From Fluviicola sp. (GTDB taxonomy: Bacteria > Bacteroidota > Bacteroidia > Flavobacteriales_D > Crocinitomicaceae), in assembly GCA_029866325.1 (NCBI GenBank), contig JARWZO010000005.1:151049-215048 (forward strand): DNA of 64,000 nt, in the 5' to 3' direction. Under the pieces are notes generated by a model. It did no database searches and was not told where the DNA came from. It saw only the letters and a program-made list of their open reading frames with translations. A program made the translations under genes and the position numbers. Shown piece by piece: positions 34,465 through 42,859 of the stretch. The number at the start of each line of letters is the position of its first letter. Within the stretch, counting starts at the first letter, position 1.

Positions 34465-35501
34465 TTCGGGTTTGAGTGAAGTAGTAATTCGGTAATTAAC
34501 GCCTTGAGACTCACTGAAGCACAGGCTATTTTTTCATCGGCGGCGCCATAATAAATGTAGAGGTTATCGCCAAAAAGAGCGGTTCCCGTAGGGAAGCAAA
34601 CGTTGTTGACGTATCCTTCCAATTCGTAATCGTATTCGGGTGAAAAAAGCGGGTAAGGCAATCGTGAAAGCTCGATTCGCGGATCACTTAAGTCGACCAA
34701 AGCAGCGCATGCAGAATAAATGTAACCGTTGGGAGAATCACGTACACCGTGATAAATCAAAATCCAACCTTCTTTGCATTCGATTGGCGGGCAACCTCCG
34801 CCGAGGTAACTCATTTCATGGTTGTAGAGCGATTGCAACACAATATGATCGGGCAAATGGCGCAGGTAGTCTATCCAAAAATCGGGAGTAAGCTCATCAA
34901 AATCACTAATCGTGACCAATTGAATATCAGGTCGAATCCGGTGAAAGAAAGCAAAGCAGCCGTTTATTTTACGCGGAAACAACACAATGTTTTTATCCCA
35001 GATGAAACTTTCGGAATGATCCACTTCGGCATTTTTGTTCTCGAACGGTCGAAAGCGCAGGTACTTGAGATTCATCCCGGCATTTGATTTTACGAGATGC
35101 TTGAAACGTTGGAAATTCACCTGCGGCACTACCATTCCTTTCTTTTCGAAGGTTTTTAGGTCTTCGGAAACAGCAAGAGCCCCGCGCGCACTCCAACCAT
35201 CGAATGCGGTATAGGTGAGGTAATACAATCCGTCGATACGGACTATCCGCGGATCTTCCATTCCCTTCGATTCGTAGTCGAACGTTGGGATCAGTAAAGG
35301 TTCCGTATGTCGTTCAATAACAGTTAACGGTCCGAGCAGTTTGCAGTAACCTATCGTTGAATTGTTTCCTGTTTGTACAGCCCGGTAGAAGATGTGCACG
35401 TGATCACCTTCTTGCATGATTGCCGGATTCAACACACCTGCATTTTCAAAATCCAGGGTCGTTTTTTGCAGCAGAACTCCCTCTCGTTTAACCGTTATCA
35501 T
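34461..35501 (-). CDS. GH130-family glycoside phosphorylase/hydrolase
   Basis: A 346-residue five-bladed propeller enzyme of family GH130, which contains beta-mannoside phosphorylases. Visible features: VLNPAIMQEGDHVHIFYRAVQ at the start, SKGMEDPRIVRIDGLYYLTYTAFDG carrying the conserved Glu-Asp-Pro-Arg, GGGCPPIECKEGWILIYHGV, and YYGAADEKIACAS near the end. There is no signal peptide, so it works in the cytosol. Its pairing with the coupled GT4 gene suggests action on an internal oligosaccharide or mannan-like polymer; this is inference. Confidence 0.88.
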   Translation of the reverse strand: MITVKREGVLLQKTTLDFENAGVLNPAIMQEGDHVHIFYRAVQTGNNSTIGYCKLLGPLTVIERHTEPLLIPTFDYESKGMEDPRIVRIDGLYYLTYTAFDGWSARGALAVSEDLKTFEKKGMVVPQVNFQRFKHLVKSNAGMNLKYLRFRPFENKNAEVDHSESFIWDKNIVLFPRKINGCFAFFHRIRPDIQLVTISDFDELTPDFWIDYLRHLPDHIVLQSLYNHEMSYLGGGCPPIECKEGWILIYHGVRDSPNGYIYSACAALVDLSDPRIELSRLPYPLFSPEYDYELEGYVNNVCFPTGTALFGDNLYIYYGAADEKIACASVSLKALITELLLHSNPK

Positions 35502-35510
35502 AAGCCAGAC

Positions 35511-35867
35511 TCAGACAACCGGAATCTTTGGGCTGTTTTTTTTCAGCGCAGATGCAATTGTTGTTGAAGGAACTTTCTTGATCGTCGGTTTACGAGGAGA
35601 TGCTTTTGGAACACCTGTTGGCGATTTAATGGCTTTTTTTACCTGAACCATTGTTTCTTCCACTTTCTCTTCACCTTCCATTAAATCGGTCTTCAGTCCG
35701 TCTAATAGTTCGTTGAAACGATTTTTGAGTTCGTCGGCATACTCAGTACCCTTCTTCGATAATTTTTTGCGGGTTTTCGATCCTTTTTCCGGTGCATAAA
35801 GTGCTCCGAGTAACGATCCGATTGCCGCCCCGAAGGCGATGCCTGTCATGATTTTTCCTGTGCTCAT
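35511..35867 (-). CDS. YtxH domain-containing protein
   Basis: 118 residues. The N-terminus is the YtxH signature: MSTGKIMTGIAFGAAIGSLLGALYAPEKGSKTRKKL, a glycine-rich transmembrane helix that ends in APxxGxxxR. A long amphipathic helix (ADELKNRFNELLDGLKTDL) and a Lys/Pro-rich disordered tail follow. YtxH proteins are linked to general stress responses. The gene lies between the lmo0937-type gene (3-bp gap) and the GH130 gene (9-bp gap). Confidence 0.9.
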   Translation of the reverse strand: MSTGKIMTGIAFGAAIGSLLGALYAPEKGSKTRKKLSKKGTEYADELKNRFNELLDGLKTDLMEGEEKVEETMVQVKKAIKSPTGVPKASPRKPTIKKVPSTTIASALKKNSPKIPVV

Positions 35868-35870
35868 AAT

Positions 35871-36017
35871 CTATGATTTTCGTGTTAATTGTACAATGAT
35901 GGCCACAACCGCCAAACCGAGTAATATATGAGTTAATCCACCGGTATTGTACCCGATAAAGCCTACCGCCCAAATCATGATCAGCACTATTGCAACTGTA
36001 TACAGGATATTGCCCAT
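35871..36017 (-). CDS. lmo0937-family small membrane protein
   Basis: A 48-residue protein: MGNILYTVAIVLIMIWAVGF, a short loop IGYNTGGLTH, a second helix ILLGLAVVAIIVQL and the tail TRKS. Two helices around Gly-rich turns are typical of the lmo0937 family of small stress-associated membrane proteins. The stop is TAG at 35871-35873, and the ATG at 36017 is the only sensible start. It is the first gene of a tight minus-strand set with YtxH, GH130, GT4 and the small protein at 31790. Confidence 0.85.
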   Translation of the reverse strand: MGNILYTVAIVLIMIWAVGFIGYNTGGLTHILLGLAVVAIIVQLTRKS

Positions 36018-36130
36018 TTGTTTTCGGTTTGTATTAATGACACCCTATTACAAAGGTCAATGATCTTGATTGCAAAGACGTTATAGAAGATTTTAGATAA
36101 GTTACATGATTCCCACTTTTGGTAATAGGA

Positions 36131-36158
36131 GTGGGGGAGCGATTCATCGCGCCCCCAC
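36131..36158. repeat. Hairpin GTGGGGGAGCGAT/ATCGCGCCCCCAC
   Basis: A 13-bp stem (36131-36143 with 36146-36158) with one mismatch and a 2-nt loop. It shares its core, a GCGAT..ATCGC palindrome flanked by G-runs and C-runs, with the 38-bp palindrome at 36307-36344. Confidence 0.7.
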
Positions 36159-36201
36159 ATGTTCTCATGAAATCAATTGATTTTTAGGAAAAGGATCAAA
36201 C

Positions 36202-36236
36202 AAAAAAATCCCCTTCGCCAAAGACGAAAGGGATCT
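36202..36236 (-). terminator. Rho-independent terminator of the nrd operon
   Basis: On the minus strand ATCCCTTTCG (36234-36225) pairs with CGAAGGGGAT (36217-36208, one mismatch) and is followed by TTTTTTT. It is about 110 bp beyond the nrdA stop. Confidence 0.8.
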
Positions 36237-36256
36237 TAACTCGTGTACTATTAAAT

Positions 36257-36296
36257 AAAAACGGCACAATTATTAACATTACACAATGCCGTTTTT
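36257..36296. terminator. Second, bidirectional hairpin terminator
   Basis: AAAAACGGCA (36257-36266) pairs with TGCCGTTTTT (36287-36296). A-runs on one side and T-runs on the other would allow termination in both directions. Confidence 0.65.
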
Positions 36297-36306
36297 TGTG
36301 TCAGTC

Positions 36307-36344
36307 AAATTGTGGGGTCGCGATTAATCGCGACCCCACAATTT
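36307..36344. repeat. Perfect 38-bp palindrome abutting the nrdA stop codon
   Basis: The 38 bases read identically on both strands: AAATTGTGGGGTCGCGATT then its complement, with centre TTAA. The last base is directly adjacent to the nrdA stop (TAG at 36347-36345). There is no loop, so it would extrude as a cruciform or, as RNA, form a very strong hairpin. Confidence 0.9.
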
Positions 36345-38714
36345 CTACCCTGAACACATTTCGCATCCTTCCGGATCATCCAATGAGCAAGCGATTGCCG
36401 CTTGTTGCTCTTCGATGGTTGCTGCGTCTGCTTGCTCCGGCAATTCGGCAACGGCTTTATCAACTGTAAATTTGATAGCATCCGTAGCCGCTTTTGTACG
36501 CAAGTAGTACATTCCGGTTTTTAATCCTTTTTTCCAGCCGTAGAAGTGCATGGATGTCAATTTACCGAAGTTGGCATTTTCCATGAAAATGTTCAACGAT
36601 TGTGACTGGCAAATGTATGCTCCACGATCCGCAGCCATTTCGATGATCGATTTTTGTGAAATCTCCCAGGCTGTTTTGTATAAATCTTTAATGTATTGAG
36701 GAATCTCGTTGATGTTTTGTACCGAACCGTTCGATGCCATCAATTTCTGACGCATTTCTTTGGTCCACAAACCTTCTCTCACCAAATCCTTCAATAAATG
36801 TTTGTTGACAATGATGAACTCACCTGACAATACACGACGTGTGTAAATGTTGGATGTGTATGGCTCAAAGCATTCGTTGTTTCCTAAGATCTGAGCCGTT
36901 GAAGCTGTTGGCATTGGAGCTAACAACAAAGAGTTGCGCACACCGTGTGTTTTCACTTCTTCTTTCAAGACATCCCATTCCCAACGTGAGCTTGGTGTTA
37001 CACCCCACATGTCGAATTGGAAAATACCTTGAGATACCGGTGAACCGGCATACGTTTCGTAAGGACCTTCTGCTTTTGCCAAGTCTTTCGACGCAGTCAT
37101 GGAAGCGTAATAGATCGTTTCAAAAATCTCACGGTTCAACGCACGTGCTTCTTCCGACTCAAACGGGTAACGCAATAGGATGAATGCATCAGCCAAACCT
37201 TGCACACCCAATCCAATCGGACGGTGACGCATGTTTGATTTACGCGCTTCTTCTACCGGGTAGAAGTTACCGTCGATGATGCGGTTCAAGTTAATGGTAG
37301 CTTGGTAAGTTACCTCGAACAATTTATCGTGATCGAATCCACCGTCTTCGGTAACAAATTTCGGCAATGCCAATGAAGCCAAGTTACACACCGCGATTTC
37401 GTCAGGAGCTGTGTATTCCATGATCTCGGTACACAAGTTCGACGACTTGATTGTACCCAGATTTTTCTGGTTTGACTTGTTGTTGGCTGCATCTTTGTAC
37501 AACATATAAGGCGTTCCGGTTTCAATTTGCGATTCCAAAATTTTGAACCACAAGTCTTGAGCTTTTACCGTTTTACGACCTTTACCTTCTTGCTCGTATT
37601 GTGTATACAATGCTTCGAATTCCGTTCCGTAAGTATCGGATAATCCCGGACATTCGTGCGGACACATCAAGGTCCAATCGCCATTGTCTTCAACGCGTTG
37701 CATGAACAAATCCGGAATCCACAATGCGTAGAACAAATCACGTGCACGTTGCTCTTCTTTTCCAAAGTTTTTCTTCAAATCCAAGAAGTCGAACACATCC
37801 GCATGCCATGGCTCCATGTACATGGCGAAAGATCCTTTACGTTTTCCACCACCTTGGTCTACATAACGTGCCGTATCGTTGAACACACGTAACATCGGAA
37901 CAATACCGTTGGAAGTACCGTTTGTTCCTTTGATGTAAGAGCCGGTTGCACGAATATTGTGAATTGCCAATCCGATTCCACCGGCCGACTGAGAAATCTG
38001 AGCGCAAGATTTCAACGTATCATAAATACCTTCGATACTGTCTTCTTTCATGGTCAACAAGAAGCAAGACGACATTTGCGGTTTCGGTGTTCCGGCGTTG
38101 AACAACGTTGGTGTGGCGTGCGTAAACCAACCTTCCGACATCAAGTTGTAGGTTTTGATGGCTTGGGTCAAATCACCTTTGTGAATCCCCACCGCTACAC
38201 GCATCAACATTTGTTGCGGACGTTCAGCGATTTCGCCGTTCAATTTCAACAAATAGCTACGTGTCAATGTTTTAAATCCGAAGTAATCGTAACGGAAATC
38301 GCGGTCATAAATAATGCTTGAATCAAGCATCTCGCGGTTGTTCATGATTACTTCATAAACGTCATCGGCAAGCAATGAAGCACGTTGTCCGGTTTTCGGA
38401 TCGATGTACTTGTATAAATCTTCCATGACATCGGAGAACGATTTTTTCGTTTCCTTGTGCAGGTTGGAAACCGCAATACGCGATGCCAACAATGCGTAAT
38501 CCGGGTGGTCGATCGTTTTGGCCGCTGCAACTTCTGCTGCAAGGTTGTCCAAATCGGTTGTCGAAACACCGTCGTAAATTCCCTCGATTACCTTCATTGC
38601 TACCGCTTCAGGCGATACCAATGGGTCGAGTCCATAGCACATCTTGATGATGCGCGCAGTGATCTTGTCAAATTTCACCGCCTCTTTTCTTCCGTCTCTT
38701 TTAATAACGTACAT
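36345..38714 (-). CDS. nrdA: Ribonucleoside-diphosphate reductase, alpha subunit (class Ia)
   Basis: The catalytic subunit reduces NDPs to dNDPs with a thiyl radical generated by the NrdB tyrosyl radical. The 789-residue protein starts with an ATP-cone ([20 protein letters not shown], about 3-90) for allosteric activity control. The catalytic barrel has SSCFLLTM (redox Cys), NLCTEI (Asn and radical Cys plus Glu) and [12 protein letters not shown] (second redox Cys). The C-terminal shuttle CEMCSG provides the re-reducing CxxC pair. It is 85 bp downstream of nrdB. A 38-bp palindrome touches its stop codon. Confidence 0.98.
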   Translation of the reverse strand: MYVIKRDGRKEAVKFDKITARIIKMCYGLDPLVSPEAVAMKVIEGIYDGVSTTDLDNLAAEVAAAKTIDHPDYALLASRIAVSNLHKETKKSFSDVMEDLYKYIDPKTGQRASLLADDVYEVIMNNREMLDSSIIYDRDFRYDYFGFKTLTRSYLLKLNGEIAERPQQMLMRVAVGIHKGDLTQAIKTYNLMSEGWFTHATPTLFNAGTPKPQMSSCFLLTMKEDSIEGIYDTLKSCAQISQSAGGIGLAIHNIRATGSYIKGTNGTSNGIVPMLRVFNDTARYVDQGGGKRKGSFAMYMEPWHADVFDFLDLKKNFGKEEQRARDLFYALWIPDLFMQRVEDNGDWTLMCPHECPGLSDTYGTEFEALYTQYEQEGKGRKTVKAQDLWFKILESQIETGTPYMLYKDAANNKSNQKNLGTIKSSNLCTEIMEYTAPDEIAVCNLASLALPKFVTEDGGFDHDKLFEVTYQATINLNRIIDGNFYPVEEARKSNMRHRPIGLGVQGLADAFILLRYPFESEEARALNREIFETIYYASMTASKDLAKAEGPYETYAGSPVSQGIFQFDMWGVTPSSRWEWDVLKEEVKTHGVRNSLLLAPMPTASTAQILGNNECFEPYTSNIYTRRVLSGEFIIVNKHLLKDLVREGLWTKEMRQKLMASNGSVQNINEIPQYIKDLYKTAWEISQKSIIEMAADRGAYICQSQSLNIFMENANFGKLTSMHFYGWKKGLKTGMYYLRTKAATDAIKFTVDKAVAELPEQADAATIEEQQAAIACSLDDPEGCEMCSG

Positions 38715-38780
38715 AGTGCGCTCTCCTATATTTTGGGTTGTTGTTTTCAGTTTACTACGAAGTGATTCGTAGTTTGTGTC

Positions 38781-38808
38781 TTATTCTAAAATTCTTATTC
38801 TAAAATTC
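38781..38808. repeat. 14-bp tandem duplication at the end of nrdB
   Basis: ttattctaaaattc occurs at 38781-38794 and again at 38795-38808; the second copy contains the nrdB stop and its last two codons. Nearby, ACTACGAA/TTCGTAGT (38754-38761 with 38766-38773) forms an 8-bp hairpin in the nrdB-nrdA gap. Confidence 0.7.
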
Positions 38809-39774
38809 TTCGTTCAGGCTAAACGTTTGATCTTCTTTGTTACCCATCACACCTGCCTTTTGGTATTCTGCTACGCGTTTTTCAAAGAAGTTTGTTTTCC
38901 CTTGAATGGAAATCATGTCCATGAAATCGAACGGATTTGTGGTGTTGAACACTTTATCGTTGCCCAATTCCTGCAATAATCGGTCGGCTACGAATTCAAT
39001 GTATTGTTGCATCAAATCGGCGTTCATTCCGATGAGTTTCACCGGCAACGCGTCTGTCACGAATTCTTTTTCGATCGCTACAGCGTCTAGGATGATTTGT
39101 TGTACTTGTTCTTTTGGCAGACGGTTTACCAAGTGGCGTGTATACAACAAGCAAGCGAAATCGCAGTGCAAACCTTCATCACGCGAAATAAGTTCGTTGG
39201 AGAAAGTCAATCCCGGCATCAATCCGCGTTTTTTCAACCAGAAGATCGAGCAGAATGAACCGGAGAAGAAGATTCCCTCTACTGCTGCAAAAGCTACCAA
39301 ACGCTCGGCAAACGAACCGTTATCGATCCAACGCAACGCCCAATCGGCTTTTTTGCGCACACAATCAATGGTTTCGAAAGCGTTGAACAAATGGTTTTTG
39401 TCAGTTGTATCTTTGATGTAGGTGTCGATCAGCAACGAATACGTTTCGGAGTGAATGTTTTCGATGGTAACCTGAAACCCGTAAAAGAACTTTGCTTCGG
39501 TATATTGCACTTCCGCTAAAAAGTGCTCTGCAAGGTTTTCATTTACAATACCGTCTGAAGCCGCGAAAAACGCCAATACGTGTTTGATGAAATGACGTTC
39601 GTCATCTGTCAATTTATTTTCCCAATCCAATAAATCCGGCGATAAGTCAATTTCTTCAGCAGTCCAAAAACTTGCCTCAGCCTTTTTGTAAAAAGACCAA
39701 ATATCTTCATGTTGTATAGGGAATAACACAAATCTATTCTTGTTTTCTTCCAGTATTGGTTCTGCTTGCGCCAT
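38800..39774 (-). CDS. nrdB: Ribonucleoside-diphosphate reductase, beta subunit (class Ia)
   Basis: The 324-residue radical subunit. The ligand and radical motif ENIHSETY gives Glu105, His108 and the radical-bearing Tyr112 in the class Ia spacing; earlier DERHFIKH and later DEGLHCDF (Glu and His) fill the di-iron site. The C-terminal peptide [10 protein letters not shown] is the tail that docks into NrdA. The presence of the Tyr argues for a classical tyrosyl radical rather than a Tyr-less Mn/Fe type. It is the first gene of the nrdB-nrdA operon. Confidence 0.97.
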   Translation of the reverse strand: MAQAEPILEENKNRFVLFPIQHEDIWSFYKKAEASFWTAEEIDLSPDLLDWENKLTDDERHFIKHVLAFFAASDGIVNENLAEHFLAEVQYTEAKFFYGFQVTIENIHSETYSLLIDTYIKDTTDKNHLFNAFETIDCVRKKADWALRWIDNGSFAERLVAFAAVEGIFFSGSFCSIFWLKKRGLMPGLTFSNELISRDEGLHCDFACLLYTRHLVNRLPKEQVQQIILDAVAIEKEFVTDALPVKLIGMNADLMQQYIEFVADRLLQELGNDKVFNTTNPFDFMDMISIQGKTNFFEKRVAEYQKAGVMGNKEDQTFSLNEEF

Positions 39775-40248
39775 TGTTATTCCGTTTTTTTTGAGTCAAT
39801 AATTCCTACTCCATGACACCTACTGGAACCATGGTTTACTATACAAGTTACAAAATTTATTTGTTTCCTCTCTCTCGAATTCCGACATGCATCTTTTCGT
39901 AATCGGACGCCAACTTCACCTGATCGAGGCATACAAAAATTGTCAAAATTCTTTCCTTTCGCAATTAAAGAAATTCACAATCCTTTCAGGTTATCAACAC
40001 TCGATTTCGAAAAGCCTTTACCATGAACACTTAGCGGGCTTATTAACATTCGCTTTAAAGATATTCACAGTAAATTCATCTTCGTTTGTCGAAGGATTAA
40101 CACGATTCGTCAACAACTTGTGAATGAACAATCTTGCGCTTCCGTTCTCTAAAATTAGCGTGTTTTTTGCGAGCGTTGAATTGTTTTTTTCTATGTATAT
40201 TCACAATGAATTGTTAATACCATTGAATGTCCCGCTAACCGCGAAAAA
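39775..40248. promoter_or_regulatory. Intergenic control region of nrdB and comF-like, with DnaA-box-like sites
   Basis: No credible gene. Five sites are one or two mismatches from the DnaA box TTATNCACA: AAATTCACA (39971-39979, two), TTATCAACA (39991-39999), ATATTCACA (40061-40069), TGTGAATGA (40119-40127, reverse) and ATATTCACA (40197-40205). DnaA control of nrd genes is known in E. coli and other bacteria, so this may be a regulatory region; the sites are imperfect and lie 200-430 bp from nrdB. No NrdR-box pair was found. Confidence 0.35.
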
Positions 40249-40965
40249 ATGAAAAAAACAGCTACTCTTTTTAACAAATGGAGGTCGGATTTACTGCATG
40301 TAATGTATCCGAATTTTTGCCTGATCTGCGATGTGGAAACCGCCCATTCACCAAGTGCCGTTTGTCCGGTGTGTGAAAACGATTTGCAGTATACCTATTA
40401 CGAAGATTATACCGAACCAACTTTGCTCGATCAATTGTTTTGGGGACGTGTACCGCTTCATCAAACCTATGCGATGCTGCAGTTTGAAAAGGAAAATTCT
40501 ACGCAACCCATTTTACATGCGCTGAAATACAAAGACCGACCCGATGTAGCGCGTTATTTCGGTGAACGTTTGGGTGAAAAAGTGAAGCAACAAGCCAAGT
40601 TTTCGGATCTCGATGCGTTGATTCCCGTGCCGCTTCATCCACAAAAGGAATTTCTGCGCGGGTACAATCAAAGTCAATTGCTGGCCGAAGGAATTGCTTC
40701 CGAATTGAAGATTCCGATACGCAGTGATTTGTTGAAACGGGTGGTGTTTACAGAAAGTCAAACCAAAAAAGGGAAAGAACTTCGGTGGGAGAATATGCAG
40801 GATAGGTTTGAGTCGCAGGTAAAGGGAGCTGTTGAATTGAAACACGTTGCCGTAGTAGATGATGTGGTAACAACCGGTTCTACACTTGAAACCTGTGTGC
40901 GCCGTTTGCAGGAAACATTACCGAACGCGAAGATTAGTGTGATTAGTTTGGCCGTAGCTAAGTAG
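40249..40965 (+). CDS. ComF-family phosphoribosyltransferase-like protein
   Basis: 238 residues. The N-terminus holds a zinc-ribbon-like CLIC ... CPVC pair (about 24-27 and 38-41). The C-terminus is a type I phosphoribosyltransferase fold with LIPVPLHPQKEFLRGYNQSQLLAEG and the PRPP loop VAVVDDVVTTGSTLETC. This matches ComF/GntX proteins, which in competent species help take up single-stranded DNA across the inner membrane; in others the role is unclear. The gene is divergent from nrdB and ends in an inverted-repeat element. Confidence 0.92.
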   Translation: MKKTATLFNKWRSDLLHVMYPNFCLICDVETAHSPSAVCPVCENDLQYTYYEDYTEPTLLDQLFWGRVPLHQTYAMLQFEKENSTQPILHALKYKDRPDVARYFGERLGEKVKQQAKFSDLDALIPVPLHPQKEFLRGYNQSQLLAEGIASELKIPIRSDLLKRVVFTESQTKKGKELRWENMQDRFESQVKGAVELKHVAVVDDVVTTGSTLETCVRRLQETLPNAKISVISLAVAK

Positions 40966-41081
40966 ACTCAAGACTAGAAGACGATAGACTTAAGACCAAA
41001 GATGCAGGACGAATAACCGTCTCATGTCTTTGGTCTTGAGTCTCTAATCTAATGTCTATCGTCTTTAAGTCTAAAGTCTAT
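40966..41081. repeat. Inverted repeat made of 'nnnagac' words, between convergent genes
   Basis: AAGACGATAGAC (40978-40989) pairs with GTCTATCGTCTT (41054-41065), and AAGACCAAAGA (40992-41002) with TCTTTGGTCTT (41027-41037) inside it. Beyond the stems both halves are chains of 6-9-base words ending in agac (tcaagac, gatagac, ttaagac and so on; gtct on the other strand). It fills the whole gap between the comF-like gene and the convergent lipoprotein gene and probably terminates both. Confidence 0.7.
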
Positions 41082-41558
41082 CTAGTCTTCTTTCGTCTTT
41101 ACTACGCGCACGGATTGTTTCACCGCTTTCCCTTTTTCAGGAGCAGAAGGTTGTGCGTTTTCCAATTCCTTGAGTTTTGTTTCCGCCTCGGCACCTGTGT
41201 AGGTTTCGGTAGCTGTTTTGCCATTTTCGGTACGTTTGATAGTAAGGGTTTTTACGCCATTGACTTCTTCCATGTTCACATCGATGGTAACACCATCAAC
41301 CACTGCAACCGTATTTTCCTCAGAAGCCGGATTCTCAAGTTCCTTCAATTTTGCCTCTGCGTCTTTGCCTGTAAACGTTTCAACGGTTGTTTTACCGTCT
41401 TCGGTAGACTTGATGGTCACTTTTTTCACCCCATTTTCATCCTCTACGCTGATTTCCTTTGAAACCTCTTTCTTGGTAGTTTTCGGTGTTTGCGCCTGGC
41501 AGTTTGTGAAGACCGTCAAGGCCAGTATGGTACCGAGTATTAAACCTGTCTTTTTCAT
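41082..41558 (-). CDS. Small exported protein with two tandem 45-residue repeats
   Basis: The ATG at 41558 gives MKKTGLILGTILALTVFTNCQAQ, which reads as a signal peptide or lipoprotein signal (Cys20). The mature part is two copies of one unit: VEDENGVKKVTIKSTEDGKT...KLKELENPA and MEEVNGVKTLTIKRTENGKT...KLKELENAQ, separated by about 50 residues. Each predicts a beta-hairpin and a helix. The sequence is rich in Lys, Glu and Thr. No function is recognised. Confidence 0.7.
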   Translation of the reverse strand: MKKTGLILGTILALTVFTNCQAQTPKTTKKEVSKEISVEDENGVKKVTIKSTEDGKTTVETFTGKDAEAKLKELENPASEENTVAVVDGVTIDVNMEEVNGVKTLTIKRTENGKTATETYTGAEAETKLKELENAQPSAPEKGKAVKQSVRVVKTKED

Positions 41559-41734
41559 GTTGTTGATTTTAAGATTGTGTAACATACTGCAAGGATAAAG
41601 GGTTTTGAAGGAGGCGCGGGTTAGAAACAGGTTAATTGACGTTAATTAAGGTTAAGCAGATTGACATTACGTGGTATGTTTTCTGTCAATGAACACCATT
41701 ATTTTGTAATTTCAATTCAATCAAAAAAAATGGG

Positions 41735-42028
41735 ATGAATACAAGATCACAAAGAACATGTAGGAACGGACACCAGTATTATAAGTCATCCGCTTGTCCG
41801 GTATGTCCAATTTGTGAAAATGAACGAAAACCCACGGATTCATTTCTTGCCAAACTTGGTGCTCCGGCCCGCCGTGCATTTGAACGGGAAGGAATTGCAA
41901 CACTAGAACAACTTTCAGCCTATAGTGAGAAAGAAATTCGTACATTACATGGCATAGGGCCTTCAACCATTCCCACTCTGAAGCAAGCGCTGGAATTGGC
42001 CGGGCTTGATTTTAAGTCCACAGCGTAG
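41735..42028 (+). CDS. Small protein with a Cys cluster and an RNAP-alpha-CTD-like helix-hairpin-helix
   Basis: 97 residues. The N-terminal CRNGHQYYKSSACPVCPICE carries four Cys and one His, enough for a zinc site. From about residue 42 the sequence AKLGAPARRAFEREGIATLEQLSAYSEKEIRTLHGIGPSTIPTLKQAL is the helix-hairpin-helix fold found in the C-terminal domain of the RNA polymerase alpha subunit. This suggests DNA binding. It lies 22 bp before the VIT1-like gene and may be co-transcribed with it. Confidence 0.8.
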   Translation: MNTRSQRTCRNGHQYYKSSACPVCPICENERKPTDSFLAKLGAPARRAFEREGIATLEQLSAYSEKEIRTLHGIGPSTIPTLKQALELAGLDFKSTA

Positions 42029-42050
42029 CAGCGATCAATAACAACCCCGT

Positions 42051-42755
42051 ATGACAAGCAAAACAGATGATTATTTGGCACCACATTACGTGCAACGCAG
42101 CAATTGGCTTCGTGCGGCAGTGCTCGGTGCAAACGACGGTATTTTGTCCACGTCCAGTTTGGCAATAGGCGTTGCTGCAGCTAGTGAGTTTAGAGCTCCT
42201 GTTGTGTTGGCAACCGTAGCAGGTTTGGTAGCCGGAGCGTTATCAATGGCAGCCGGAGAATATGTTTCCGTAAGTTCCCAAACCGATATCGAGCAGGCAG
42301 ATATTCAGCGCGAAGAGCAAGAATTACTTGAAATGCCGGAGCTTGAATTACAACGTTTGGCCGAAATCTACGAACAACGCGGATTGAAAAAAGAAACCGC
42401 ATCGATTGTCGCAAAAGAATTGACCGAACACGATGCTTTGGGCGCACATATCAGAGATGAATTGGGCTTGAATGAGATTTCTCGCGCCAATCCGATCCAA
42501 GCAGCTGTAGCATCAGGCGCGTCTTTTACGGTGGGCGGACTTCTTCCGCTTTTGGTTACGCTCTTTTTGCCTCTTGAAAATATGGAATATACCCTTTATA
42601 TATTTGCCATCATTTTCTTAATAGCTCTTGGTGCAATGGCTGCTAAAGCAGGTGGTTCAAGCATAAAAAGAGCACTCTTGCGCATTACCTTTTGGGGAAC
42701 AGCCGCCATGGGATTAACGGCATTGGTTGGGTATTTGTTTGGGGTGAATGTGTGA
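42051..42755 (+). CDS. VIT1/CCC1-family membrane transporter
   Basis: 234 residues in the pattern of bacterial VIT-family proteins: WLRAAVLGANDGILSTSSLAIG in helix 1, LATVAGLVAGALSMAAGEYVSVSSQTDIEQADI in helix 2, a Glu-rich cytosolic metal-binding region (EQELLEMPELELQRLAEIYEQRG), then three further helices. Family members move Fe2+ or Mn2+ out of the cytosol. The upstream small zinc-type protein may be its partner or regulator, but this is only positional. Confidence 0.9.
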   Translation: MTSKTDDYLAPHYVQRSNWLRAAVLGANDGILSTSSLAIGVAAASEFRAPVVLATVAGLVAGALSMAAGEYVSVSSQTDIEQADIQREEQELLEMPELELQRLAEIYEQRGLKKETASIVAKELTEHDALGAHIRDELGLNEISRANPIQAAVASGASFTVGGLLPLLVTLFLPLENMEYTLYIFAIIFLIALGAMAAKAGGSSIKRALLRITFWGTAAMGLTALVGYLFGVNV

Positions 42756-42859
42756 TATTTGTAACTTCCACCTATTCAGGTGTAACACATTATCCTTGGA
42801 TTAGGTACACCTTTGTACGTTGTGAAAATTCATTCACACTAATTAACAACACTTCTTTT

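Noticed and set aside
39775..39880. NrdR boxes upstream of nrdB
   Set aside because: No pair of sites close to the ACWnTATnTWGT-type consensus at the usual spacing could be found by eye.
39887..40123. 78-codon frame between nrdB and the comF-like gene
   Set aside because: It starts with ATG but shows no promoter box, no family resemblance and no neighbouring gene on the same strand within operon distance; the DNA reads as AT-rich control region.
42692..42859. N-terminal extension of the ice-binding protein
   Set aside because: It overlaps the VIT gene and precedes a perfect signal peptide starting at 42860.
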